DNA from: Pseudomonadota bacterium | Lineage (GTDB): Bacteria; Bdellovibrionota; Bacteriovoracia; Bacteriovoracales; Bacteriovoracaceae | DNA length: 5,198 bases | Direction of reading: 5' to 3' | NCBI GenBank assembly: GCA_023432655.1 | Contig: JAEYUK010000148.1 | Coordinates: 1-5,198 of the forward strand | Part shown: positions 1-5,198 of the stretch, piece after piece | Layout: every line of letters starts with the position of its first letter | Numbering within the stretch: position 1 is the first letter of the stretch | The notes under the pieces: generated by a model | Seen by the model: the letters and a program-made list of their open reading frames with translations, nothing else | What the model was told of the DNA's origin: nothing | Databases searched by the model: none | Translations under genes and position numbers: made by a program

Positions 1-638
1 AGATCATGATGAAAGGAAATATTCTTTTTATCTAGAGATGTAACTCTGCCGCTTTCCACCACTTTTTGAGAAATACCCAAGGGATAGCCAATGAGAGTCA
101 GTGGATCGTTCTTTTTGAGGTTTTGATTAAAATCTAATTCGATGGGTTCACGATCTTTAACTTTACGATCAAGCTGAATGATTGCCAGATCAATTCCTTG
201 CAATGTTTCATCGAACTGATGAAACAGTACTTTTTTACAGCCATAGACCTGGGAAGGATCAAAGGTATCCTGCCCCTTTACGTAATCAAAAACGACATTG
301 TAATTCTCACAGCGATGATAATCAGAATCTAAGCAGTGGCCTGCAGTAAGGATTTTATCGCCACCGATGAAGCTCGCACTACAATTAGCAATGATAGACT
401 CTTCGGCAAAAGCTTCATCACTACAGATACCCAAATTTTTGAGAGGAATCCCATTCAGCTTATACCTCTGGTCAGGCAACTTTTCGACATTCCTCTTATG
501 GACTAAGGCGGGGACTGAGCGCGCAAGTTCCTGAGACTCAGCTGAGGAAAACCTGGTATCAACCCGATCATCAGTGTCAAAGATACTGGCCAAAAGGGAA
601 GTACTGAAAAAGATGAAGGAACATAGGATTAAACGCAT
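1..638 (-). CDS. Secreted trypsin-like serine protease, C-terminus cut by window edge
   Basis: Reading the minus strand from the ATG at 638-636 gives 212 codons open to the left edge; the 3' end is outside the window. Residues 1-17 form a Sec-type signal peptide (short basic start, hydrophobic core ending SLLA). Residues about 18-80 are a hydrophilic region of the propeptide or N-terminal extension type. The protease domain starts near residue 83. It shows the catalytic His in ILTAGHC (H101), the paired cysteines C86 and C102 that match the conserved Cys-Cys around the trypsin His, the catalytic Asp in GIDLAIIQLD (D150), and the GYPLG element (184-188) followed by SGRV, as in S1 family and V8-like enzymes. 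The catalytic Ser (GDSG-type motif) should lie in the missing part, so activity cannot be judged. The gene is divergent from the barstar-like gene. There is no Shine-Dalgarno; the bases before the ATG are TTCCCCCT. Fold assignment is firm, substrate unknown. Confidence 0.9.
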   Translation of the reverse strand, partial: MRLILCSFIFFSTSLLASIFDTDDRVDTRFSSAESQELARSVPALVHKRNVEKLPDQRYKLNGIPLKNLGICSDEAFAEESIIANCSASFIGGDKILTAGHCLDSDYHRCENYNVVFDYVKGQDTFDPSQVYGCKKVLFHQFDETLQGIDLAIIQLDRKVKDREPIELDFNQNLKKNDPLTLIGYPLGISQKVVESGRVTSLDKKNISFHHD

Positions 639-644
639 AGGGGG

Positions 645-673
645 AATCTAGTACTTTGACGTGATAGTAACAA
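645..673 (-). promoter_or_regulatory. Candidate promoter of the protease gene, possibly leaderless
   Basis: On the minus strand TTGTTA (673-668, 4 of 6 consensus) is followed by a 17-bp spacer and TAGATT (650-645, 4 of 6). Only six bases (CCCCCT) separate this -10 from the ATG at 638. A start of transcription about seven bases after the -10 would fall on or next to the ATG. This fits the absence of a ribosome binding site. It is seen by eye only, with no scoring against a background. Confidence 0.4.
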
Positions 674-688
674 CTTAAGCGGTAAATT
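661..688 (+). promoter_or_regulatory. Weak candidate promoter of the barstar-like gene
   Basis: GTGATA (661-666), a 16-bp spacer and TAAATT (683-688) match the sigma70 boxes at 4 of 6 positions each, giving a leader of roughly 40 bases before the ATG at 736. An overlapping better -35 (TTGACG, 656-661) sits 21 bp from the same -10, which is too far for a standard promoter. It overlaps the opposing protease promoter, so the two could interfere. Low confidence. Confidence 0.22.
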
Positions 689-724
689 ATTCATATCTCC
701 TAGTAGAAACGTCCGCACTGGGCT

Positions 725-730
725 AGAAGG
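725..730 (+). promoter_or_regulatory. Shine-Dalgarno of the barstar-like gene
   Basis: AGAAGG lies five bases before the ATG at 736 and supports that start. It is the only clear, well-spaced ribosome binding site in the window; the other genes for exported proteins lack one. Confidence 0.7.
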
Positions 731-735
731 TACCC

Positions 736-1089
736 ATGAAATTAATAACTTCTCTCCTCCTCTTATCTTTTATGGTTTTCCCCCACCTCTCTTATGCTCA
801 AACTTGCAGCACAGAGACATCTGTCATTGATGAAAGTGAAAGAAGTCTTAATATTAAAATATGTGGTGCTAACGTCAGGAGTATGGATGATATCCACGAC
901 ATCTTCGTTGAGGCCCTCAAATTGCCTTCTTATTACGGCCGAAACTTTGATGCTCTTTATGACGTTCTGACGGATTCAACCATTACAAATAAAAAAATCA
1001 ACGTCGAAATCCTCGATGTGAAAGAACTCGAACTAAGAATCGGAGAAAGGAATTTAGATCTATTCCTGACCATCCTCTCAGAGATTTAA
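736..1089 (+). CDS. Exported barstar-family protein (ribonuclease-inhibitor fold)
   Basis: A 117-residue protein. Residues 1-21 are a Sec signal peptide (MKLI, leucine-rich core, S-Y-A before Q22), so the mature protein of about 96 residues should be periplasmic or secreted. Residues 38-117 match the barstar family: a first strand (LNIKICGANV), a helix (DDIHDIFVEAL), then the family hallmark LPSYYGRNFDALYD (63-76). Compared with Bacillus barstar (YYGENLDALWD), the barnase-contacting residues Tyr29, Asp35 and Asp39 are kept as Y66, D72 and D76, and Trp38 is Tyr75. A second strand follows (INVEILDV, 88-95). The protein then ends at LFLTILSEI, about a dozen residues before the final strand of typical barstar. 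Two cysteines, C24 and C43, could form a disulfide outside the cytoplasm. No barnase-like gene is visible nearby. Family membership is firm from the motif; inhibitory function and partner are unknown. The end overlaps selO tail to tail. Confidence 0.85.
   Translation: MKLITSLLLLSFMVFPHLSYAQTCSTETSVIDESERSLNIKICGANVRSMDDIHDIFVEALKLPSYYGRNFDALYDVLTDSTITNKKINVEILDVKELELRIGERNLDLFLTILSEI
1086..1089. other. Shared TTAA: overlapping stop codons of convergent genes
   Basis: The plus-strand stop TAA (1087-1089) of the barstar-like gene and the minus-strand stop TAA (1088-1086) of selO overlap within the palindrome TTAA. There is therefore no intergenic space for a terminator; each transcript must end inside the neighbouring gene, producing antisense 3' ends. 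Confidence 0.85.
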
Positions 1090-2501
1090 GTTCCACAAAA
1101 TGTTCTTAGGACTTTTTCTGTTTCTTTAGGCGGGAGGGAAAATTCCTCTTTCCCCGACTGCTCTTCAAAAGGTTTTTTAAGAACCTCATTAAGCTCTCTA
1201 AAAAATGAGTCATCTTCCTGATAAGATAACTCTATCGCTCTTTGAACCAAATGATTTCGGGGAATATAGAGAGGATTTCTCTGTTTGTGGCCATCCATCA
1301 TGGGAGACTTAGTCATCCATTTTTCTTTAAAATCTTTTATCTTCTGATCTTCACCATAAAAAGAAAATTCCCCTTGATAGAGCTTATCTAAGTTTCGAAA
1401 ACTCAGAGTAAAATCGAGGAACTTCTCTTCTAAGATGGTTAAAAATTCCATCACCAAATTTTCATCCTCTGGGATGCCGAGTTTTCTGGAAAACTCTTTT
1501 ATGCGCATTTGAGGAAATTCTTCCAGGATTGGGATCACATCATTTTCTACTAAACGAATCGCCTCTTTCTCGTCGGAAGAGATGAGAGGCAAGAGACAAT
1601 CGGCCAGCCGTAAAATATTCCACTGAATAATAGGGACTTGATTAAAAAAGGAATAGCGCCCTCTTTCATCGATTGAACTAAACACTTGATGAAAACGAAA
1701 CTCATCCATAAAGGCACATGGCCCATAATCCACGGTTTCGCCAGAAAGAAAGCAGTTGTCGGTATTCATCACACCATGAATGAAACCAAGCCCACTCCAC
1801 TTTGCAATGAGCTCCCCTTGCCTCTGAGCGAAGGCCTTTAAAAGACTTAATGATTTTTCACGTAGGTCCGTTAGCTGATTGAGTTCCGGGTAATGCCGAT
1901 TAATCACATATTCGAGAAGAATTTTTAAAGAAGAGAGATCCTTCTTAAAAGAAAAATATTGGAAAGTTCCCACTCGAATATGACTACTGGCCACTCGAGT
2001 AAAGACCCCACCAGGCTCAGGACCAAACTGACGGTAAACTTCTTCGCCGGTTCTCACCGCGGCGAGAGCGCGGGTGGTTGGAACTCCCAGCACAAACATC
2101 GCCTCACTTACAATGTATTCACGAACAACGGGTCCCAAAGCACTAAGGCCATCACCTCTTCTTGAAAAAGGAGTTTGCCCAGAGCCCTTTAACTGAATAT
2201 CAAATCCTTTTAATTCACCCAGAAGCATCGCCCGACCGTCTCCTAAAGATGGGACGGGATGACCGAATTGAAAGCCCGCATAGGCAAGAGCAATGGGTTC
2301 ACTTCCAGGCAGAAGTCTTTGCCCTGAAAATATTTCGGCCAACTCCAGGGGAGAAAAATCTTTAACAGGCAGTCCCAATGAATGGGAGAGATCCTCGTTT
2401 AAAGCAAGAAGTCTAGGCGCTTTGAAATTCTTGGCCCGGACTTTTTCATAGAAGTTTGAAGGAAGATTTAAATAAGTGTTTCTTAAACTAAAGGTGCTCA
2501 T
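1086..2501 (-). CDS. selO: Protein adenylyltransferase SelO (YdiU/UPF0061 family)
   Basis: A 471-residue protein, full length for the family (E. coli YdiU has 478). SelO has an inverted-ATP pseudokinase fold and transfers AMP to Ser, Thr and Tyr of target proteins, linked to oxidative stress responses. Visible motifs in order are YAGFQFGHPVPSLGDGRA (74-91), QLKGSGQTPFSRRGDG (103-118) with the ATP-contacting K105, VREYIVSEAM, LGVPTTRAL (138-146), the catalytic-loop-like HGVMNTDN (242-249), the DFG-like metal site DYGP (258-261), GRYSFFNQ (281-288) and RNPLYIPRNHLVQRAIE near the C-terminus. The protein ends FCGT, with Cys469 third from the end, where mitochondrial SelO has selenocysteine and E. 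coli has Cys476. The E. coli partner Cys272 aligns with Phe here, while C262 in DYGPCAFMD may pair instead. The ATG at 2501 has AGGA directly before it. It is divergent from the MgtC-type gene. All key motifs are intact. Confidence 0.96.
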   Translation of the reverse strand: MSTFSLRNTYLNLPSNFYEKVRAKNFKAPRLLALNEDLSHSLGLPVKDFSPLELAEIFSGQRLLPGSEPIALAYAGFQFGHPVPSLGDGRAMLLGELKGFDIQLKGSGQTPFSRRGDGLSALGPVVREYIVSEAMFVLGVPTTRALAAVRTGEEVYRQFGPEPGGVFTRVASSHIRVGTFQYFSFKKDLSSLKILLEYVINRHYPELNQLTDLREKSLSLLKAFAQRQGELIAKWSGLGFIHGVMNTDNCFLSGETVDYGPCAFMDEFRFHQVFSSIDERGRYSFFNQVPIIQWNILRLADCLLPLISSDEKEAIRLVENDVIPILEEFPQMRIKEFSRKLGIPEDENLVMEFLTILEEKFLDFTLSFRNLDKLYQGEFSFYGEDQKIKDFKEKWMTKSPMMDGHKQRNPLYIPRNHLVQRAIELSYQEDDSFFRELNEVLKKPFEEQSGKEEFSLPPKETEKVLRTFCGT

Positions 2502-2540
2502 TCCTAAGAGCCTATATTATAATTTACGGGAATAAAACGT
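2502..2540. promoter_or_regulatory. Bidirectional promoter between selO and the MgtC/DUF4010 gene
   Basis: Only 39 bp separate the two divergent ATGs. The near-palindrome TATATTATAATTTA contains a perfect TATAAT on each strand: 2518-2523 for plus and 2521-2516 for minus, overlapping by four bases. Expected starts near 2530 (plus) and 2509 (minus) give very short leaders of about 8-11 bases. The -35 boxes would fall in or at the edge of the opposite coding region. The plus one is a weak match (TGCTCA at 2495-2500) and no good minus one is visible. The two polymerases could not bind at once. Confidence 0.55.
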
Positions 2541-3785
2541 ATGGATGCTTCAAATATGCTGCAAGATGAAATTTTAAGAGAATTGGTTACCGCTTTAGGC
2601 ATCGGACTCTTAATTGGTGTCGTTCGAGAGCGCAGACACGCTCCCAATAGCGCCGGAGCAGGAATCAGAACCCATGCTCTTATCTCAATTCTCGGGGCCG
2701 TTAGTTGGGGACTGGGATTAGTCCCTTTCACTGTGACTCTCACCTTTGTAGGAATATTCGCTGTTTCAAGTTACTTTTATACGGCCCACAAAGATCCTGG
2801 CCTCACTGGTGAAGTTACAATCATTTTAACTTTCATCCTTTCGGCCTTTGCTCGGGAGAACATCCCTCTTGCCGGAGGGCTTGGAGTTCTCTGCGCCATT
2901 CTCATTCAGGCCAAGGGCTTTATTCATCGACTCACTCGGGAACTTATAAGCGAGCAGGAATTAAGTGATGGTCTTCTTCTTCTAGCTTCGGCCGTGATCG
3001 TCATGCCCATTCTTCCGGAAAGGCCTATTGATAGCTGGGGAGTTCTGAAGCTTCCTACAATCTGGCGCATCGTCATTCTGGTAATGGCATCTGGTATGAT
3101 TGGCCATATTGCCCATCGTGCCTTCGGGGCCAAACTTGGTTTACCTATTGCCGGCTTCTTTTCAGGGTTTGCTTCGTCTACAGCAGCTACCGCCGACTTT
3201 GGTCGAAGAGCTAAGCAGGATAATCACCTCCTTTCTCCAGCGTCGGCTTCAGCTCTCCTCGCCAATCTCGCTTCCCTACTCTTATTTATCGGGGTAATTG
3301 CGACAGTCTCGCCACAATTACTAAAAGTCATGCTCGTGCCCTTTCTCATGGCGACAATAAGTTTAGCGTTAGTGGCAGTTTTTTTACTTCTCAGGTATCA
3401 ACCTAATAAAGAGGATTCTAAACCTAACTCCGGGCGAACCTTTAAACTTTCTCACGCTCTGTTTATTGCTACTGTCATTGCCGGGGTTTCACTTCTTTCG
3501 GCTTGGTTAAACGAACTTTATGGGAATATGGGCGCCCTGGTAACTTCAATCATTGTGGCACTCGCCGAAATTCATGCCGTGGCCGCAAGCTTAGCGCAGC
3601 TTACTGATTCTGGAGCAATAGAACTCACAACCGCCCAATGGGGAGTAATAGCAGTACTGAGCTCAAGTAGTGTGGCCAAAATCTTTCTCGCCTATTTCAG
3701 CGGGGGAAAAAATTATGCTCTTTTAATTGGATTAGGTCTTTTTATGATGGTTTTAGGAGGAGTGTTAGGAGTTATTTTTTTCTAA
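2541..3785 (+). CDS. MgtC/SapB - DUF4010 polytopic inner-membrane protein
   Basis: A 414-residue, strongly hydrophobic protein with roughly 12-14 predicted membrane helices judged by eye. The N-terminal third (about 12-135) has the MgtC/SapB pattern: a first helix with LGIGLLIGVVRERR (19-32), then GIRTHALISILGA (41-53), then DPGLTGEVTIILTFIL (85-100). The C-terminal part (about 145-414) fits DUF4010, including the glycine- and serine-rich GFFSGFASSTAAT (205-217) and a helix-rich end with SGGKNYAL (387-394). A hydrophilic loop lies at 286-302. The two-domain layout and length are usual for this group. Its function is not established: MgtC in Salmonella is tied to low magnesium and virulence, but that role should not be transferred to DUF4010 fusions. 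The ATG at 2541 was chosen as it gives a short cytoplasmic N-terminus; a GGGA about ten bases upstream is a weak ribosome site. It is divergent from selO and is followed 60 bp later by the nuclease gene. Confidence 0.9.
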   Translation: MDASNMLQDEILRELVTALGIGLLIGVVRERRHAPNSAGAGIRTHALISILGAVSWGLGLVPFTVTLTFVGIFAVSSYFYTAHKDPGLTGEVTIILTFILSAFARENIPLAGGLGVLCAILIQAKGFIHRLTRELISEQELSDGLLLLASAVIVMPILPERPIDSWGVLKLPTIWRIVILVMASGMIGHIAHRAFGAKLGLPIAGFFSGFASSTAATADFGRRAKQDNHLLSPASASALLANLASLLLFIGVIATVSPQLLKVMLVPFLMATISLALVAVFLLLRYQPNKEDSKPNSGRTFKLSHALFIATVIAGVSLLSAWLNELYGNMGALVTSIIVALAEIHAVAASLAQLTDSGAIELTTAQWGVIAVLSSSSVAKIFLAYFSGGKNYALLIGLGLFMMVLGGVLGVIFF

Positions 3786-3831
3786 CCATGACATTTCTAC
3801 ATGCTCTATTCTCTATTCCCATGAAAAGCTC

Positions 3832-3845
3832 CATTATCCACTTAT
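3832..3845 (+). promoter_or_regulatory. Possible -10 element close to the nuclease start
   Basis: CATTAT (3832-3837, 4 of 6) ends eight bases before the ATG at 3846, and no Shine-Dalgarno is present in the 60-bp gap after the MgtC-type gene. The best -35 at 17 bp (TTCTCT, 3809-3814) matches at only three positions. It may give a near-leaderless mRNA. Alternatively the gene is read through from upstream with SD-independent initiation. Confidence 0.25.
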
Positions 3846-4328
3846 ATGAAATCAATAATCCTGGTGTTCTCTTTGATATTCTCGATAACGGCCCTGAGTG
3901 CTCTTCCCATGGCCTATCCGTTAAACCCTGATCCAGGATTAACCCCAGGCTCCCTCTGTACAGAACCCGATAGTTATAGGCACCCGGAGCAGATTCCTTA
4001 TTGCGAAAGAAACGTTAATTCTTTTCTTAAAGAATCGATTTTTATCGCCTACAAAAGGGATCTCGGCTACCGCTTAACTGGTGACCGGAATCTCTATAAG
4101 ATCGACCATTTAATTCCTCTTTGTGCGGGTGGAAGTAATAACCGGGATAATCTGTGGCCCCAACATGTGAAGCTTTCAACCATTACCGATCAAATTGAAT
4201 CTGTGGGATGTGAGAAGCTAAGTAAGGAAAAGATCACGCAAAAGGCTTTGATTGAACTAGTGATAAGAGCGAAAATGGATCTCACTCAAGCGCCTAAAAT
4301 TTTGAAAGGGCTGAAAAAATTACAATAG
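3846..4328 (+). CDS. Small secreted HNH-type endonuclease
   Basis: A 160-residue protein with a signal peptide (residues 1-19, basic MKS then a hydrophobic run ending TALSA). The conserved N-terminal part reads LTPGSLCTEPD (32-42), HPEQIPYCERNV (46-57), as in small secreted HNH nucleases of Gram-negative bacteria. The catalytic region is YKIDHLIPLCAGG (84-96) followed by NRDNLWPQH (99-107). H88 would be the general base, and D87, N102 and H107 are candidate metal or substrate ligands of the beta-beta-alpha-metal fold. Four cysteines outside the signal (C38, C53, C93, C122) suggest disulfides in the periplasm or outside. The lysine-rich C-terminus (124-160) is predicted helical. The expected role is cleavage of DNA or RNA outside the cytoplasm, e.g. 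nutrient scavenging or, in a predator, prey nucleic-acid digestion; this is inference. An upstream ATG at 3821 is out of frame. No Shine-Dalgarno. Confidence 0.87.
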   Translation: MKSIILVFSLIFSITALSALPMAYPLNPDPGLTPGSLCTEPDSYRHPEQIPYCERNVNSFLKESIFIAYKRDLGYRLTGDRNLYKIDHLIPLCAGGSNNRDNLWPQHVKLSTITDQIESVGCEKLSKEKITQKALIELVIRAKMDLTQAPKILKGLKKLQ

Positions 4329-4341
4329 ATGACGGACCTGG

Positions 4342-4359
4342 GCCTTTTTAAGGCACAAT
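4342..4359 (+). promoter_or_regulatory. Small hairpin and -10-like box before the phosphatase gene
   Basis: In the 38-bp gap, GCCTT (4342-4346) and AAGGC (4350-4354) form a 5-bp stem with a TTT loop. There is no following T-run, so it is not an intrinsic terminator. CACAAT (4354-4359, 4 of 6) ends seven bases before the ATG at 4367, and ATGACG (4329-4334, 4 of 6) lies 19 bp upstream of it. No Shine-Dalgarno is seen. Either a near-leaderless start or read-through from the nuclease gene is possible. Confidence 0.25.
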
Positions 4360-4366
4360 AACCTTC

Positions 4367-5164
4367 ATGAAAAACCTCTATTTAGCGATCCTCTTCCTTC
4401 TGCCACAAGTGGCCTTCTCCAAGGTGCTCCTCGTCTCCGACATGGATGACACGATAAAGGTCTCTCATGTTCTCGACGTGGACTCGGCCATCGCCAATGC
4501 CCGTCAGACAAAAAACGCTTTTATGGGTATGCCAGAACTCTACCAGTCGCTGGTTAAAATTCCTGAGGCCACTGAATTCCATTATCTTTCCAGTGCTCCT
4601 CGTAAACTCATGCTCTACCTTCACCACTTTTTCCTGTGGCAGAATGACTTCCCGTCCGGGAGACTTGTGTTGAATAATAAGCTTATTGATTCTGAACACA
4701 AGATCACTTCTCTTCGAAAGATGATTGCCGAATTTAATCCCACTAAAATGATTCTCATTGGGGATAATGGTGAAAGAGATGCCGAGGTCTATGCACAAAT
4801 CAGAAAAGAATTTCCTCACATCGGTGGAGAAACTTATATTCATATGGCTTACTCTCAAGAAGGGTTTGAAAAGAATGAAGGTAAGCCTCTTCAAAAAGGT
4901 CAAATTGCCTGGGCCACTTCCATTGATCTGGCCTACGATTTACTTAAAAAAGGTTATATCACAGAAGCTGATTATAAACGTCTGGTGGAATCAGTAGAAT
5001 CGAGGGCGCTCTCAGAAGACCCTTATGTCGATAGAAGACAACAAATGATGTTCCCGGCCTGGTTTGATTGCAGAGATTTTCAGGTACCTGTTCTTCCGCT
5101 CATTTCTCAGGAATTACAGACTAAGATTGAAGACCGTTGTGACCGCGAACCTTATGATGACTGA
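4367..5164 (+). CDS. Secreted DUF2183 (App1-like) HAD-superfamily phosphatase
   Basis: A 265-residue protein with a signal peptide (1-18, core LYLAILFLLPQVAFS). HAD motif I follows immediately: VSDMDDTIKVSHV (23-35), with nucleophile D25 and acid/base D27, in the DxDDTIK form typical of DUF2183, the catalytic domain of yeast App1 phosphatidate phosphatase. Motif II is HYLSSAP (72-78, S75 or S76). K112 in HKITSLRKMI is the likely motif III lysine. Motif IV is ILIGDNGERDAEVY (129-142), with D133 and D138 for magnesium. The C-terminal 70 residues carry a DPYVDRRQQMMFPAWF segment and two cysteines (C235, C258). Phosphatidate or another phosphomonoester outside the cytoplasm is the inferred substrate; the family alone does not fix it. 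The gene lies 38 bp after the nuclease gene in the same direction. The long antisense reading frame at 4382-4903 is a shadow. The end may overlap a convergent gene by 13 bases. Confidence 0.9.
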   Translation: MKNLYLAILFLLPQVAFSKVLLVSDMDDTIKVSHVLDVDSAIANARQTKNAFMGMPELYQSLVKIPEATEFHYLSSAPRKLMLYLHHFFLWQNDFPSGRLVLNNKLIDSEHKITSLRKMIAEFNPTKMILIGDNGERDAEVYAQIRKEFPHIGGETYIHMAYSQEGFEKNEGKPLQKGQIAWATSIDLAYDLLKKGYITEADYKRLVESVESRALSEDPYVDRRQQMMFPAWFDCRDFQVPVLPLISQELQTKIEDRCDREPYDD

Positions 5165-5198
5165 GGGCGCTCGATCCGGCCGTCGGGATATTTAGCAA
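5152..5198 (-). CDS. Possible C-terminal end of a convergent gene, cut by right edge
   Basis: On the minus strand an open frame enters from the right edge and reads AKYPDGRIERPQSS before TAA (5154-5152). Fifteen codons are too few to identify a family. The composition (GAC GGC CGG ATC GAG CGC) looks coding and is richer in G+C than a usual intergenic stretch. If real, it would overlap the phosphatase gene tail to tail by 13 bases, similar to the barstar/selO overlap. It may equally be non-coding. Confidence 0.3.
   Translation of the reverse strand, partial: AKYPDGRIERPQSS

Noticed and set aside
648..705. Repeated CTAGTA at 648-653 and 700-705 in the divergent intergenic region
   Set aside because: Six bases repeated once is expected by chance, and neither copy is extended into a longer or symmetric operator.
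1134..1160. Inverted repeat GGGAAA / TTTCCC just past the barstar-like stop, as a possible terminator
   Set aside because: The 6-bp stem is inside the selO coding sequence and has no T-run after it in either direction; probably codon-driven.
2504..2743. A 79-codon minus-strand frame upstream of selO
   Set aside because: It overlaps the conserved N-terminus of the MgtC-type protein on the other strand and resembles nothing known; treated as a shadow.
3765..3788. GTTAG and CTAAC flanking a T-run at the end of the MgtC-type gene
   Set aside because: The T-run lies in the loop rather than after the stem, and the stem is only five pairs, so it does not have terminator layout.
3821..3845. Upstream ATG at 3821 as an alternative start of the nuclease
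   Set aside because: It is out of frame with the nuclease, and the start at 3846 gives a well-formed signal peptide.
736..4328. Barstar-like protein and HNH nuclease as an inhibitor-toxin pair
   Set aside because: They are separated by two unrelated genes, barstar is known to bind barnase-type ribonucleases rather than HNH enzymes, and no co-transcription is possible.
4382..4903. A 173-codon open frame on the minus strand
   Set aside because: It lies wholly antisense to the DUF2183 phosphatase gene, whose HAD motifs are intact. The antisense product has no recognisable motif.

Overview
The window is 5.2 kb of densely packed bacterial chromosome of slightly AT-rich composition. It holds five complete genes, one gene cut by the left edge and a possible gene tail at the right edge. 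No RNA gene, mobile element, CRISPR array or long repeat was seen, and no non-coding stretch exceeds about 100 bases. Four of the six recognisable proteins begin with a Sec-type signal peptide: a trypsin-like protease, a barstar-like protein, an HNH-type nuclease and a DUF2183 (App1-like) HAD phosphatase. A Gram-negative host with a large secretome is suggested. The mix resembles Bdellovibrionota (Bdellovibrio/Bacteriovorax-like predators), but this is inference from gene style, and no marker gene in the window settles it.

Layout. 1-638 (minus): trypsin-like serine protease, whose catalytic Ser region lies beyond the left edge. 639-735: divergent promoter region. 736-1089 (plus): secreted barstar-family protein. 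1086-2501 (minus): selO, encoding the pseudokinase-fold AMPylase SelO; it converges on the barstar gene so that both stop codons share a TTAA. 2502-2540: a 39-bp divergent region with a perfect TATAAT on each strand. 2541-3785 (plus): polytopic MgtC/SapB-DUF4010 membrane protein. 3846-4328 (plus): small secreted HNH nuclease. 4367-5164 (plus): secreted DUF2183 phosphatase. 5152-5198 (minus): possible C-terminal end of a convergent gene.

How the genes may relate. No classical operon is evident: directions alternate, and the three consecutive plus-strand genes (MgtC, nuclease, phosphatase) are separated by 60 and 38 bp. The envelope/secretome theme is the only common thread: protein, nucleic-acid and phospholipid-type hydrolases would act outside the cytoplasm. 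The item most worth a second look is the barstar homologue with a signal peptide. Barstar is classically a cytoplasmic ribonuclease inhibitor, whereas this one appears exported and ends before the family's last beta-strand. A second pattern is that three of the genes for exported proteins have no Shine-Dalgarno sequence and carry a -10-like hexamer only 6-8 bases before the ATG, suggesting leaderless or near-leaderless mRNAs. I do not see a convincing new multi-gene system here; the rest looks like ordinary chromosomal genes.
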